The translations under genes were made by a program, and so were the position numbers. From Larkinella arboricola (GTDB taxonomy: Bacteria > Bacteroidota > Bacteroidia > Cytophagales > Spirosomataceae), in assembly GCF_003259745.1 (NCBI RefSeq), contig NZ_QLMC01000005.1, forward strand, positions 62,001 to 126,000: a stretch of DNA of 64,000 bases, read 5' to 3'. Each line of letters begins with the position of its first letter. Position 1 is the first letter of the stretch. This document shows, in pieces, positions 8,901 through 17,776 of the stretch. The notes under the pieces are model-generated. The model saw nothing but the letters and a program-made list of their open reading frames with translations, searched no databases and was not told the origin of the DNA.

Positions 8901-9287
8901 CGGCTGGCCGGTGCCCTGGCCGAAATGGGGAATAATGAAGCATATACGCACACCATTTTTACGGGTAACTACTGGACTCCGGAAAATCGGAATGCGCGTT
9001 TTCCCCGCCCGATTCGTTCGGATCTGCGCAACCTTTCGGCATCGGACCGAATGCTGATTGATGCTTCGTATGTCCGGCTGAAGAACATTCAGTTGGTTTA
9101 CCAATTGCCTTCGGTACTCACCAGAAAGGCCTATATCGAACGCATGAATGTCTATGTTTCGGGCACTAATCTGTTGACGTTTTCCAAGCTGAATGAATGG
9201 AATCTGGACCCGGAAACCGTATCTGGGAGGGCGACTATTTATCCGCAGACAGCGCTCTACACGCTCGGCATCAATCTTTCTTTTTAA
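5916..9287 (+). CDS. SusC/RagA-family TonB-dependent outer-membrane transporter with STN signalling domain
   Basis: 1123 aa. A signal peptide ([20 protein letters not shown]) ends near residue 37. An STN domain ([23 protein letters not shown]...) at ~45-115 marks it as a transducing receptor that contacts FecR. A carboxypeptidase-regulatory-like domain ([27 protein letters not shown]) covers ~140-220. The TonB-box-like [12 protein letters not shown] precedes the plug (~225-350, with the SusC hallmark [49 protein letters not shown]). The rest is a 22-strand barrel. It pairs with the SusD downstream and imports an unknown oligomer. The [16 protein letters not shown] signature makes the family call secure. 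Confidence 0.95.
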   Translation: [1123 protein letters not shown]

Positions 9288-9312
9288 AGTAAAACAGTCA
9301 ATTCGAAAAGCC

Positions 9313-10887
9313 ATGTATAAATTTATAAAAACCAGTGTGGTTGGTTTGCTCCTGCTTTTGACGACCGCCTGTGAACGGGAATTACTGGAAACCATTCCGA
9401 ATGACCGACTTTCGGTGGAACTGTTCTGGAAAACGGAACAGGATGCCATTCTGGCAACCAATGCGGTTTATACGTATCTGGAAGGAACCGGTCTTTTTAG
9501 CTGGGATGGCATGACCGATATTGGCCATACCAACCAGAGCTTTGCCACCGAAGCCCTGATCGAAAAAGGACAAACGGATGCTTTAAATAGCAAGGTATTA
9601 ACGGAATGGACCAATGCGTATAAAGGAATCAGGGCAGCTAATAGCTTCTTTAAAAATGTCGATCAGATTCAGGCCCAGAACCCGAACACCATCAGCCGGT
9701 TGAAAGGGGAAGTGAAGGTATTACGTGCCTATTTATACCTCAAATTAGTGAGTTTGTACGGGGAGGTGCCGCTGATTACGGACGAAATTTCACTGGAAGA
9801 AAGCCGTCAGGTAAAACGGGTTCCCGCTGCCCAAATCTGGGATTTTATTGCGGCTGAATTAACGGAAGCGGCCCCGCTGCTGCCGGTGACGCAGGAACAG
9901 AAAGGCCGGATTACCAAGGGCGCAGCACTGGGCCTGAAAGCGCGGGCGTTATTGTATGCCGGTCGGTATCAGGGCGCTGCCGAAGCGGCCAAAGAAGTAA
10001 TGGATTTAAATGCGTACAGCCTGCATCCGGCCTATCAGAAACTGTTTAGTTATGAAGCCGAAAACAACGGGGAAATTCTGTTGGATAAACAGTTTATCAA
10101 GGATACGTATAACAATAATATCTTCGCGACGATGGCTCCGTATAGCCAGCAGGCCAGCACAAATACGTTTGTGCCGACGAAAAATCTGGTGGATGCTTAT
10201 ACCATGAACAATGGAAAAGAGATCACCGATCCGGCAAGCGGTTTTGATCCGAAAAACCCGTATTTGAATCGAGATCCACGGCTGAAGTACTCGATTTATG
10301 TACCGGGCGAAAAACTGCCGGATGGCAAAATTTTCAACTCGGTTCCGGGGAGCGGAACAGCCGATGCCGTGGGCTATAGCTACATCACGACCACCACGGG
10401 TTTCACGGTAAAAAAATACATCAATGCGGAAGATCTGGCGCAACCGGCCAACGGCGGAATCAACATCATTCTAATGCGCTACGCCGAAGTGTTGCTAACG
10501 TATGCCGAAGCCAAAATTGAGCTGAACCAGTTGGATAAAACCGTACTGGATGCAATCAATCTGGTTCGCCAGCGGGCCGATGTTGCCATGCCGCCGATCA
10601 CGGATCTGTCGTCGCAGGCGGCCCTGCGAAAAATCGTGCGCCGGGAGCGGCTGGTCGAGCTGGCCTTTGAAGGCTTGCGGTATTTCGACCTGCGTCGGTG
10701 GCGGATTGCCGAGGAGGTGATGCCCGGCAAAGTATATGGGATGACATACGTTGAGAATGGCACGCTGAAAACCGTTGAAGCCCCGGCGTTTGAACGGTCG
10801 TTCAACAAAAACCGGGATTACCTCTGGCCTATCCCGCAGAAAGAACGGGATTTGAACCCCGGATTGACCCAAAATCCCAACTGGTAA
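9313..10887 (+). CDS. RagB/SusD-family nutrient-binding lipoprotein
   Basis: About 524 aa from the ATG at 9313, 25 bp after SusC; a longer reading frame from 9193 overlaps SusC and lacks a signal, so it is rejected. The lipoprotein signal is FIKTSVVGLLLLLTTAC with the lipidated Cys at ~20. SusD hallmarks: ETIPNDRLSVELFWKTEQDAILATNAVY near the N-terminus, TPR-like helices (LKGEVKVLRAYLYLKLVSLYGEVPLI; AALGLKARALLYAGRYQGAAEAAKEVMD) and the C-terminal LRKIVRRERLVELAFEGLRYFDLRRWRIAEEVM and YLWPIPQKERDLNPGLTQNP. It forms the lid of the SusC transporter on the cell surface. Confidence 0.95.
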   Translation: MYKFIKTSVVGLLLLLTTACERELLETIPNDRLSVELFWKTEQDAILATNAVYTYLEGTGLFSWDGMTDIGHTNQSFATEALIEKGQTDALNSKVLTEWTNAYKGIRAANSFFKNVDQIQAQNPNTISRLKGEVKVLRAYLYLKLVSLYGEVPLITDEISLEESRQVKRVPAAQIWDFIAAELTEAAPLLPVTQEQKGRITKGAALGLKARALLYAGRYQGAAEAAKEVMDLNAYSLHPAYQKLFSYEAENNGEILLDKQFIKDTYNNNIFATMAPYSQQASTNTFVPTKNLVDAYTMNNGKEITDPASGFDPKNPYLNRDPRLKYSIYVPGEKLPDGKIFNSVPGSGTADAVGYSYITTTTGFTVKKYINAEDLAQPANGGINIILMRYAEVLLTYAEAKIELNQLDKTVLDAINLVRQRADVAMPPITDLSSQAALRKIVRRERLVELAFEGLRYFDLRRWRIAEEVMPGKVYGMTYVENGTLKTVEAPAFERSFNKNRDYLWPIPQKERDLNPGLTQNPNW

Positions 10888-10934
10888 GTTGAATCGAAAC
10901 TCATTTTAGCGGATTGCTTAATTTCGGATAACCG

Positions 10935-13010
10935 ATGACAATATTACAACGGATTGGTATGCTTGTTTTCCTGCTTCTCGTCGGTGGACCGTTGCGGGCG
11001 CAGAACCGGGTGGTGGACAAACAGATGCATCATCTGCGGGCGGGTGAGGAACGGGAATGGGATTTTTTCAGGACCGAGCCGAAAAAACAACTCACACTCC
11101 GGTTTAACGCGCAGGAAAATACGTCGGAACTAACGCTGAGTCTGAGGCAGAAAGATGTCAAACTGGCCTGGAATGTGTACCTGAACGGGGTAGATCTGGG
11201 CAAACTGGACGCGGATGAAAACGCCCGAATCCGCTACCTGAGCATTCCGCCCCATACGCTCAAAACCGGCGAGAACACGCTTCTGATTGCGTATACCAAA
11301 CCGTTTGGCAAAACCGATCGCGTACCGGATGATATGCTGGTTGGCGAAATTACCCTGCTCGACCGTCCGTTGAAGCAAATGATGCAGGAAGCCACCCTAA
11401 CCGTCACGATTACCGAACGGGAAACCAATCGGCTGATTCCGGCACGGATTACCATTGTTGATGACCAAAACAACCTGCAACCCGTTGCGGTAGTGCCTGA
11501 TCCGCAATTGGCGGTTCGGACCGGTTGTGTGTATACCGGTAATGGAAAAGCATCCTTTCGTTTACCCGAAGGAACGTACCGGCTTTATGCAACCCGTGGT
11601 TTTGAGTACGGCGTCGATTCGTTTTCGGTAGCGGTTAAAGCGGGGCAAACCGTATCACGTAACTTTGTGATTTCCCGCGAAGTACCGACAAAGGGTTGGG
11701 TTGCGTCCGACACCCACATTCATACCTTTACCTATTCCCGCCACGGTGATGCCACCGTGGCGGAACGCTTGCTGACGCTGGCGGGCGAAGGCATCGAGCT
11801 CCCGATTTTTACCGATCATAATATCCTGGTCGATGTCAGACCGACGGTCCGGGCGATGGGGATGGATACGGTTTTTACCCCGGTTATGGGAAATGAGTTT
11901 ACGACCGAAGTGGGACACTTCAATGTGTTCCCGGTTGCCGATAACAGCGTGGTGCCGGATCATCACGTCAAAGACTGGAAATCCGCTTCCCGGAATCTGG
12001 CGAATTCGGGTCGGGTCATCATTCTGAACCACGCCCGCGATGTGCACTACAACTTTCGTCCGTTCGGCCCCGAGCGGCATGTGTCGGTTGCGGGGCTGGA
12101 TCTGGAGGGGTGGACGCTGCCCGCCCAGGCCATGGAAGTGCTCAACTCCAGTTCGCAGCAAAAAGACATTGGGCAACTCTACCGCGACTGGTTTGGCGTG
12201 CTGAACCGGGGGCATTGGCTCACACCGGTCGGATCGAGTGATTCGCACGATGTGATGCAGTATCTGGTCGGGCAGGGGCGCACGTACATCAAATGCCGGG
12301 ACGACAAACCGGGCCGCATCGATGTAAACGACGCCGTTGATCAGTTTCTGGCCGGGAAAGTCATGGTCAGCTTTGGATTGATGCCTGAAATAACGGTTAA
12401 TAAAACCTACGGCCCCGGCGATGTGGTTCCGGCGGCTGGTGAGGTCACTGTCGCCGTGCGGGTTTTAGGACCTTCCTGGAGCAAAGCCGACCGGGTTTCG
12501 CTGTATGCCAACGGGCAAAAAATTAGGGAAGTCCGCATTACGCAAACCGGGAAAAAGGGGGTTAAGTGGGAAGGTAGCTGGACTATTCCCGCAACAAAAC
12601 AGGATATGTACCTGGTTGCTATTGCTGAAGGACCCGATCAGATGCTGCCATTCTGGCCCATTCCCAAACCGTATTCCCGCACATCCAGCGAATGGCATCC
12701 GCAACTCATCGGCTCGTCGGGGGTCGTTTGGATCGACGCCGATGGCGATGGAATGAAAACAAGCGCCTATGCGTACGCGAAGCGGGTGATTGACAACACG
12801 AACGGAGATAATCAGAAACTTTTCAGGCAACTCGGCGAATTTGACCAGGCGGTGAGCACCCAGGCTGCTTCGATTTTAAACGAACAGAACCGATTAGTAG
12901 ATGCTGGTTTGCTGGAATCCCTGAAAAAGGCACCTTCGCCGGTCAAAACCGGGTTTCAGGAATTTATTGATTCCTGGAAGGTATCGGAGATGGCCCGAAA
13001 AAACCGGTAA
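10935..13010 (+). CDS. secreted CehA/McbA-family PHP-type metallohydrolase
   Basis: 691 aa with a signal peptide ending at LRAQ (~23). The N-terminal third is a beta-rich region without clear assignment, with a carboxypeptidase-regulatory-like stretch (TVTITERETNRLIPARITIVDDQN) at ~155-250. A PHP metal-binding domain follows: DTHIHTFTYSRHGDATVAERLL (~258-280), FTDHN (~293), GNEFTTEVGHFNVFPV, ILNHARD and a late GSSDSHD. These His/Asp/Glu positions supply the metal site. CehA/McbA members hydrolyse carbaryl-type carbamates or other esters, but many are uncharacterised. Its place 47 bp after SusD makes it the only hydrolase candidate of SusCD locus 1. The substrate is unknown. Confidence 0.85.
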   Translation: MTILQRIGMLVFLLLVGGPLRAQNRVVDKQMHHLRAGEEREWDFFRTEPKKQLTLRFNAQENTSELTLSLRQKDVKLAWNVYLNGVDLGKLDADENARIRYLSIPPHTLKTGENTLLIAYTKPFGKTDRVPDDMLVGEITLLDRPLKQMMQEATLTVTITERETNRLIPARITIVDDQNNLQPVAVVPDPQLAVRTGCVYTGNGKASFRLPEGTYRLYATRGFEYGVDSFSVAVKAGQTVSRNFVISREVPTKGWVASDTHIHTFTYSRHGDATVAERLLTLAGEGIELPIFTDHNILVDVRPTVRAMGMDTVFTPVMGNEFTTEVGHFNVFPVADNSVVPDHHVKDWKSASRNLANSGRVIILNHARDVHYNFRPFGPERHVSVAGLDLEGWTLPAQAMEVLNSSSQQKDIGQLYRDWFGVLNRGHWLTPVGSSDSHDVMQYLVGQGRTYIKCRDDKPGRIDVNDAVDQFLAGKVMVSFGLMPEITVNKTYGPGDVVPAAGEVTVAVRVLGPSWSKADRVSLYANGQKIREVRITQTGKKGVKWEGSWTIPATKQDMYLVAIAEGPDQMLPFWPIPKPYSRTSSEWHPQLIGSSGVVWIDADGDGMKTSAYAYAKRVIDNTNGDNQKLFRQLGEFDQAVSTQAASILNEQNRLVDAGLLESLKKAPSPVKTGFQEFIDSWKVSEMARKNR

Positions 13011-13116
13011 ATTAAGGGGAGGGAACCGTCTAGGTCATTATTGGGTAAGGAAAGGGTATTGGGTTTTTTTACTACATTTACACGATTTATTCCAACCCTT
13101 ACTTCGTGCGTAGTTT

Positions 13117-16100
13117 ATGAACTCAACTCGTTACGCGAAACGCTTTCGGTTGTCCCGGCGGGCTTTGGCTTTGTCGACAGCCGGTCTTCTCATCGGGGGC
13201 GTTCTGGTCGGCGCCTGGCAAAACGATAACCTCAACCAGGCTTCTGGTGAATACCTCGAACGGCTTTTTGTCGGACTTTCAGACGACGACAAGCGCGATC
13301 CGAAATACGCCGTGGGAAGCCTGAACGTGGCACCGGGTCTGGAAGCGAAGCTTTTTGCGGCTGAACCGATGCTGACCAACCCGACCAACATCGATGTGGA
13401 TGCGCGGGGCCGGGTCTGGGTGTGCGAAGCCTACAACTACCGGGCGGGTATCAACGGCAATCCGACCCGTCCCGAAGGCGACCGCATTCTGATTCTGGAA
13501 GATACCAACGGCGACGGGCAGGCCGACGTGACCAAGACCTTCTATCAGGGGCCGGAACTGGTGTCTCCGCTCGGTATCTGGGTGCAGGGCAACAAGGTGA
13601 TCGTGTCGGATAGCCCGAATGTTTACGTGTTTACCGACGAAAACGGCGACGATAAAGCCGATAAAAAAGAACTGCTGTTTACGGGCATCAGTGGTGCCGA
13701 CCACGACCACGGAATGCATTCGTTTGTGTTTGGCCCCGACGGCAAGTGGTATTTCAACTTCGGTAACGAAGGCAAGCAAATTCTGAATAAGGACGGCAAA
13801 CCCATTTTCGACCGCTCGACAAACAAGGAAATTACGTCGCCCAATTACCGCCAGGGCATGGTTTTTCGCTGCAATCCCGACGGGAGCGAAATGGAAGTGC
13901 TGGGGCATAATTTCCGGAATAACTACGAAGTGGCCGTGGATTCGTACGGGGCCATGTGGCAGTCGGACAACGACGACGACGGCAACAAGGGCGTCCGGAT
14001 CAACTACGTGATGGAGTACGGCAACTACGGGTATACCGACGAAATGACCGGCGCGGGCTGGCGGGCCAACCGAACCAACCTCGAAGAAACCATTCCCCTG
14101 CGCCACTGGCACCTCAACGACCCGGGCGTGGTTCCCAACCTGTTGCAAACCGGCGCGGGGTCGCCAACGGGAATCATCGTTTACGAAGGGGAATTATTGC
14201 CACCGGCTTTTCAGGGGCAGATGATTCACTGCGATGCCGGTCCGAACGTGGTGCGGGCTTATCCGGTAACGAATGACGGAGCCGGTTATAAGGCCACGAT
14301 TGTACCCGTGGTGGAAGGCGTGCGCGATCAGTGGTTCCGGCCTTCGGATGTGTGCGTAGCTCCCGACGGTTCGTTGATCATTTCTGACTGGTACGATCCC
14401 GGTGTCGGTGGTCACCAGGCGGGCGATCAGAACCGGGGGCGGGTTTACCGGATTGCTCCGCCGAACACGCCCTACCAGCGTCCGAATATCAATCTGACGA
14501 CCACCGCCGGGGCCATCGAAGCCCTGCAAAGCCCGAATATGGCCATCCGGTATGCTGCCTGGAACAAACTGCACGATCTGGGCGGCAAAGCCGAAAAGGA
14601 CCTGGCCAAACTCTATAAAAATTCGCCCGACCCGCGCATGAAAGCCCGGGCGCTCTGGCTGCTGAGCAAGATGGATGGCAACAAAGGGAAGAAGTACGTC
14701 GAAGCGGCCCTGAAGGATAGCAATCCGAATCTGCGGATGGCGGCTCTGCGGGCAGCCCGGCAGATGAAAGGCGACGTAGTACCGTATGTGAAGCAGTTGG
14801 TCAACGACCCCGATCCGCAGGTGCGTCGCGAATGTGCCATTGCCCTGCGCCGGAGTCAATCGCCCGAAGCGCCGGAATTGTGGGCGCAACTGGCGGCCCA
14901 GCACAACGGCAATGACCGCTGGTATCTGGAGGCTCTCGGTATTGGTGCTGATGGTCAGTGGGATACGTACTACACGGCCTGGTTGAAACGGGCGGGAGCA
15001 AATCCGTTGAGCACGGCGGGTGGTAAAGACATTGTCTGGCGGGCGCGGACCAAAGAAGCCGTTCCCCTGCTGGCGCGGCTGGCATCCGATTCGCAGACCG
15101 ATCTGAAAGGGCGCTTACGGTATTTCCGGGCGTTCGATTTCAACCCGGGCGCAACCGAAAAATCCAACGCCCTGCTGGGTATTCTGAATGCTAGTTCCAG
15201 TGATGTGCAACTGACCAAACTGGCCCTGCGTCACCTTGATCAGAATTTTGTCAGGAATTCGCCGGAAGCCATGACGGTTTTGTCGAAGCTGTTGAACGAA
15301 ACTTATGGCACACCCGAATACATGGAATTCGTAAGCCGCTACGAACCCGTTTCTGAAAACGAGCGTCTGCTGGCTCTGAGTCAGAAACAGGCCAACAGCC
15401 CGATTAGCCGCGACGCAACCCGCCAACTGCTGCGGCAGGGTGGGGGCAAGCTGGTATGGGGTGTCATCAACGGAACTGATCCGCAGGCGGCTATCAGCAT
15501 GGCTTCGGCGCTGCGCTGGGTAGGCAGCAAGGAATCGCTCGACATTCTGAAAACCGTTGCGCTGGACGAAAACCGTCCGTCGGCCCTGCGCCGGGAAGCC
15601 ACGCGGGCCATCGGGGGGAGTGGCGACGGTGAAGACCTGATTCTGGAATTACTGCGTTCGGGGCAGATCAAAGACGAATACAAAGCAGCCGCCGTGCAGG
15701 GCGTGGCTACCACCTGGCGCAAGAAAGTACGGACCGAAGCGGCCAGCTACCTCGACGGGGCCAAAGGCGGGGGCGGTAAGAAATTGCCCGGTATTCCGGA
15801 CCTGCTGGCGATGAACGGCGATGCCAGCCGCGGTCTGACGGTTTTCAAAACCAACTGTTCCATCTGCCACCAGATCAACAGCGAAGGCATGGATTTTGGG
15901 CCAAAATTGTCAGAAATTGGCAGTAAGTTGCCGAAAGAAGGGCAATATCTGGCTATCTTGTACCCCGATGCCGGAATCAGCTTTGGCTACGAAGGCTTTG
16001 AAGTGAAATTCAAGGACGGCAGCACGGCTTCGGGTATCATTTCCAGCAAAACCGAAACCGATCTGCAAATGAAATTCCCGGGCGGGGTGGTTACGGACTA

Positions 16101-16230
16101 TAAGATGAGCGATGTCGTTTCAATGAAACCGCTGGATGGCTCGATGATGCCCGCCGGTTTGCAGGAAAACATGACAACCCAGGAATTAGTGGACTTAGTA
16201 GACTACCTATCAAGCTTAAAAAGAAAATAG
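13117..16230 (+). CDS. PVC-type heme-binding CxxCH protein with beta-propeller and HEAT repeats
   Basis: 1037 aa. An N-terminal hydrophobic segment (LALSTAGLLIGGVLVGAW) is a signal peptide or anchor. Residues ~60-450 form a membrane-bound-dehydrogenase-type propeller (PGLEAKLFAAEPMLTNPTNIDVDARGRVWVCEAYNYR; DTNGDGQADVTKTFY; DHDHGMHSFVFGPDGKWYFNFGNEG). Residues ~460-880 are HEAT-like repeats (MAIRYAAWNKLHDLG...; PQVRRECAIALRRS). A C-terminal cytochrome-c-like domain holds one CSICH motif (Cys914, Cys917, His918) with a candidate distal Met in the last ~100 residues. By family knowledge these are periplasmic sugar or alcohol dehydrogenase-like proteins that pass electrons to a c-type heme; substrates are mostly unknown. 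It is followed after 15 bp by the TIM-barrel gene. Confidence 0.9.
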   Translation: MNSTRYAKRFRLSRRALALSTAGLLIGGVLVGAWQNDNLNQASGEYLERLFVGLSDDDKRDPKYAVGSLNVAPGLEAKLFAAEPMLTNPTNIDVDARGRVWVCEAYNYRAGINGNPTRPEGDRILILEDTNGDGQADVTKTFYQGPELVSPLGIWVQGNKVIVSDSPNVYVFTDENGDDKADKKELLFTGISGADHDHGMHSFVFGPDGKWYFNFGNEGKQILNKDGKPIFDRSTNKEITSPNYRQGMVFRCNPDGSEMEVLGHNFRNNYEVAVDSYGAMWQSDNDDDGNKGVRINYVMEYGNYGYTDEMTGAGWRANRTNLEETIPLRHWHLNDPGVVPNLLQTGAGSPTGIIVYEGELLPPAFQGQMIHCDAGPNVVRAYPVTNDGAGYKATIVPVVEGVRDQWFRPSDVCVAPDGSLIISDWYDPGVGGHQAGDQNRGRVYRIAPPNTPYQRPNINLTTTAGAIEALQSPNMAIRYAAWNKLHDLGGKAEKDLAKLYKNSPDPRMKARALWLLSKMDGNKGKKYVEAALKDSNPNLRMAALRAARQMKGDVVPYVKQLVNDPDPQVRRECAIALRRSQSPEAPELWAQLAAQHNGNDRWYLEALGIGADGQWDTYYTAWLKRAGANPLSTAGGKDIVWRARTKEAVPLLARLASDSQTDLKGRLRYFRAFDFNPGATEKSNALLGILNASSSDVQLTKLALRHLDQNFVRNSPEAMTVLSKLLNETYGTPEYMEFVSRYEPVSENERLLALSQKQANSPISRDATRQLLRQGGGKLVWGVINGTDPQAAISMASALRWVGSKESLDILKTVALDENRPSALRREATRAIGGSGDGEDLILELLRSGQIKDEYKAAAVQGVATTWRKKVRTEAASYLDGAKGGGGKKLPGIPDLLAMNGDASRGLTVFKTNCSICHQINSEGMDFGPKLSEIGSKLPKEGQYLAILYPDAGISFGYEGFEVKFKDGSTASGIISSKTETDLQMKFPGGVVTDYKMSDVVSMKPLDGSMMPAGLQENMTTQELVDLVDYLSSLKRK

Positions 16231-16245
16231 AACCTTTCCCTCAAT

Positions 16246-17184
16246 ATGATTCAACGTCGCGATTTTGTCAAATCAACTTTAGGACTGGCCGGGGCCACAC
16301 TGGCCGGAAACTCGCTGGCCGGTAACGAATCCTCACCACCGCAGACCATGGCTAAAAACCAATTCAAACTCCTGTATGCACCCCACTTCGGGATGTTTAC
16401 CAACAGCGCCGGAAAAGACCTGATCGACCAGCTTAAATTTATGGCGGATAACGGTTTTAAGGCGCTGGAAGACAACGGGATGATGGGGCGGCCGGTTGAG
16501 GAGCAGGAGAAAATCGCGAAGGAAATGGCCCGGCTCGGGATGAAAATGGGCGTGTTTGTGGTCGATAAAGGCGGGAACGGTGCCAATACGCTGGCGGCTG
16601 GCAAAAAGGAATACATCGATATTTTCCTGAATGGCTGTAAAAAAGCCGTGGAAGTAGCCAAGCGGGTGAACGCTAAATTCATGACGGTGGTACCCGGCGA
16701 TTTCCAGCGCGATCTGCCCATCGGTATTCAGACCGGTAACGTCATTGATGCCCTCCGTCGGGGCGCTGAAATTCTGGAGCCCCACGGTCTGACGATGGTG
16801 CTGGAGCCGCTGAGCGATACGCCCAACCTGTTTTTACGCACCTCCGACCAGACCTACGAAATTTGCCGTGGGGTGAACAGCCCGGCCTGCAAAATTCTGT
16901 TTGATGTGTATCACATGCAGAAAAATGAGGGCCACATCATTCCGCACATCAACTGGTGCTGGAGCGAAATTGGTTACTTCCAGATTGGCGACAACCCGGG
17001 CCGGAAAGAGCCGACAACGGGCGAAATCAACTACAAGAACGTTTTCAAGCACTGTTACGAGAAAGCCAAGGCCAACAACCAGGAGTTTATCTGGGGTATG
17101 GAACACGGCAATGCGTTCCCCGGTAAGGAAGGCGAAATGGCCCTGATCAAAGCCTACGTCGAATCAGACAGCTTTGCGGTTTAG
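16246..17184 (+). CDS. Tat-exported hydroxypyruvate-isomerase-like TIM-barrel protein
   Basis: 312 aa. The twin-arginine leader (IQRRDFVKSTLGLAGATLAG) predicts export. The body is a xylose-isomerase-like TIM barrel (AP endonuclease 2 superfamily). The segment TMVLEPLSDTPNLFLRTSD, the KILFDVYHMQKNEGHII stretch and the GDNPGRKEPTTGEINYKNVF stretch match the metal-binding and active-site strands of hydroxypyruvate isomerase (Hyi), including the conserved E, D/H and PGR(H/K)EP elements. Export is unusual for the E. coli enzyme but common for Bacteroidota paralogues next to PVC-type CxxCH proteins. A likely role is isomerisation or epimerisation of an oxidised sugar. It is 15 bp behind the CxxCH gene and closed by a terminator. 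Confidence 0.85.
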   Translation: MIQRRDFVKSTLGLAGATLAGNSLAGNESSPPQTMAKNQFKLLYAPHFGMFTNSAGKDLIDQLKFMADNGFKALEDNGMMGRPVEEQEKIAKEMARLGMKMGVFVVDKGGNGANTLAAGKKEYIDIFLNGCKKAVEVAKRVNAKFMTVVPGDFQRDLPIGIQTGNVIDALRRGAEILEPHGLTMVLEPLSDTPNLFLRTSDQTYEICRGVNSPACKILFDVYHMQKNEGHIIPHINWCWSEIGYFQIGDNPGRKEPTTGEINYKNVFKHCYEKAKANNQEFIWGMEHGNAFPGKEGEMALIKAYVESDSFAV

Positions 17185-17211
17185 GGTAACCGGTAACGTA
17201 AAAAACCTAAA

Positions 17212-17243
17212 AAGCCCGGCCAAAAGGTCGGGCTTGCTTTTTT
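17212..17243 (+). terminator. bidirectional terminator between convergent genes
   Basis: AAGCCCGGCC (17212-17221) pairs with GGTCGGGCTT (17226-17235) with one G-T wobble and an AAAA loop. T-runs lie on the + side (GCTTTTTT) and on the - side (TTTTT from 17213 down). It serves the TIM-barrel gene and the CBM48-like gene. Confidence 0.85.
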
Positions 17244-17260
17244 AACGGCACGCTGAGCAA

Positions 17261-17572
17261 TTACAAAGCAACTACCGAGTTGTCGTCGGACGAAACACCG
17301 CTGCCAATGTATTTGTCGGCTTCCGGATCGTTCAGCCATTGGTCACCATCAATCAGATAACGGAATTGCGTTTCCTGACCTACGGGCAATTCAACTGTGG
17401 TTTTATAAGATCCGTCTTTTTGTTTCTTGAGAGGAGTAGCCGACGCGTCCCAGCCGTTAAAATCACCAACCAGAGCAACCTCTTTTGCGCCATTAACAGC
17501 GTCAGCAGGCAGCGTAAACGTTACTTTGCAAATTGTAGGCTTGCTTTTTACATACTGTTTTGCAAGTGCCAT
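17261..17572 (-). CDS. small CBM48/isoamylase-N-like (glycogen-binding-type) protein
   Basis: 103 aa from the ATG at 17570-17572; a longer frame to 17629 adds 19 non-conserved residues. The sequence VTFTLPADAVNGAKEVALVGDFNGWDASATPLKKQKDGSYKTTVELPVGQETQFRYLIDG is the classic CBM48/AMPK-beta beta-sandwich, with GDFN.W and the late YLIDG..W..DP signature. There is no catalytic domain and no signal peptide, so it is probably a stand-alone cytoplasmic carbohydrate- or glycogen-associated protein. Similar single-domain proteins occur across Cytophagales. It is convergent with the TIM-barrel gene and monocistronic; about 190 bp of AT-rich DNA precede it. The partner is unknown. Confidence 0.85.
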   Translation of the reverse strand: MALAKQYVKSKPTICKVTFTLPADAVNGAKEVALVGDFNGWDASATPLKKQKDGSYKTTVELPVGQETQFRYLIDGDQWLNDPEADKYIGSGVSSDDNSVVAL

Positions 17573-17776
17573 ATCGAGTAGAGTGTTTGGTTTATAGTGT
17601 AAAATTATATGAAAAGGTAAGTAATGCAATGGTAATCAAACTTTTGGGTCATGGCTTTCTGGTAAACGTCCTATTCTTGAAAGTAATAATTTAAAAAGCA
17701 GAATTAAAACAACGTTTTCTCATAGAACCATATTACAAAAAAAAAGTTTATACCGGCCATCCCGCCCTTTTTTGCA

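Noticed and set aside
9193-9312. Upstream extension of the SusD gene of locus 1
   Set aside because: It overlaps the end of SusC and precedes a complete lipoprotein signal that starts at 9313.
13279-14148. Open frame of 289 codons on the - strand
   Set aside because: Antisense to the CxxCH protein; no domain and Val/His-rich composition typical of shadow frames.
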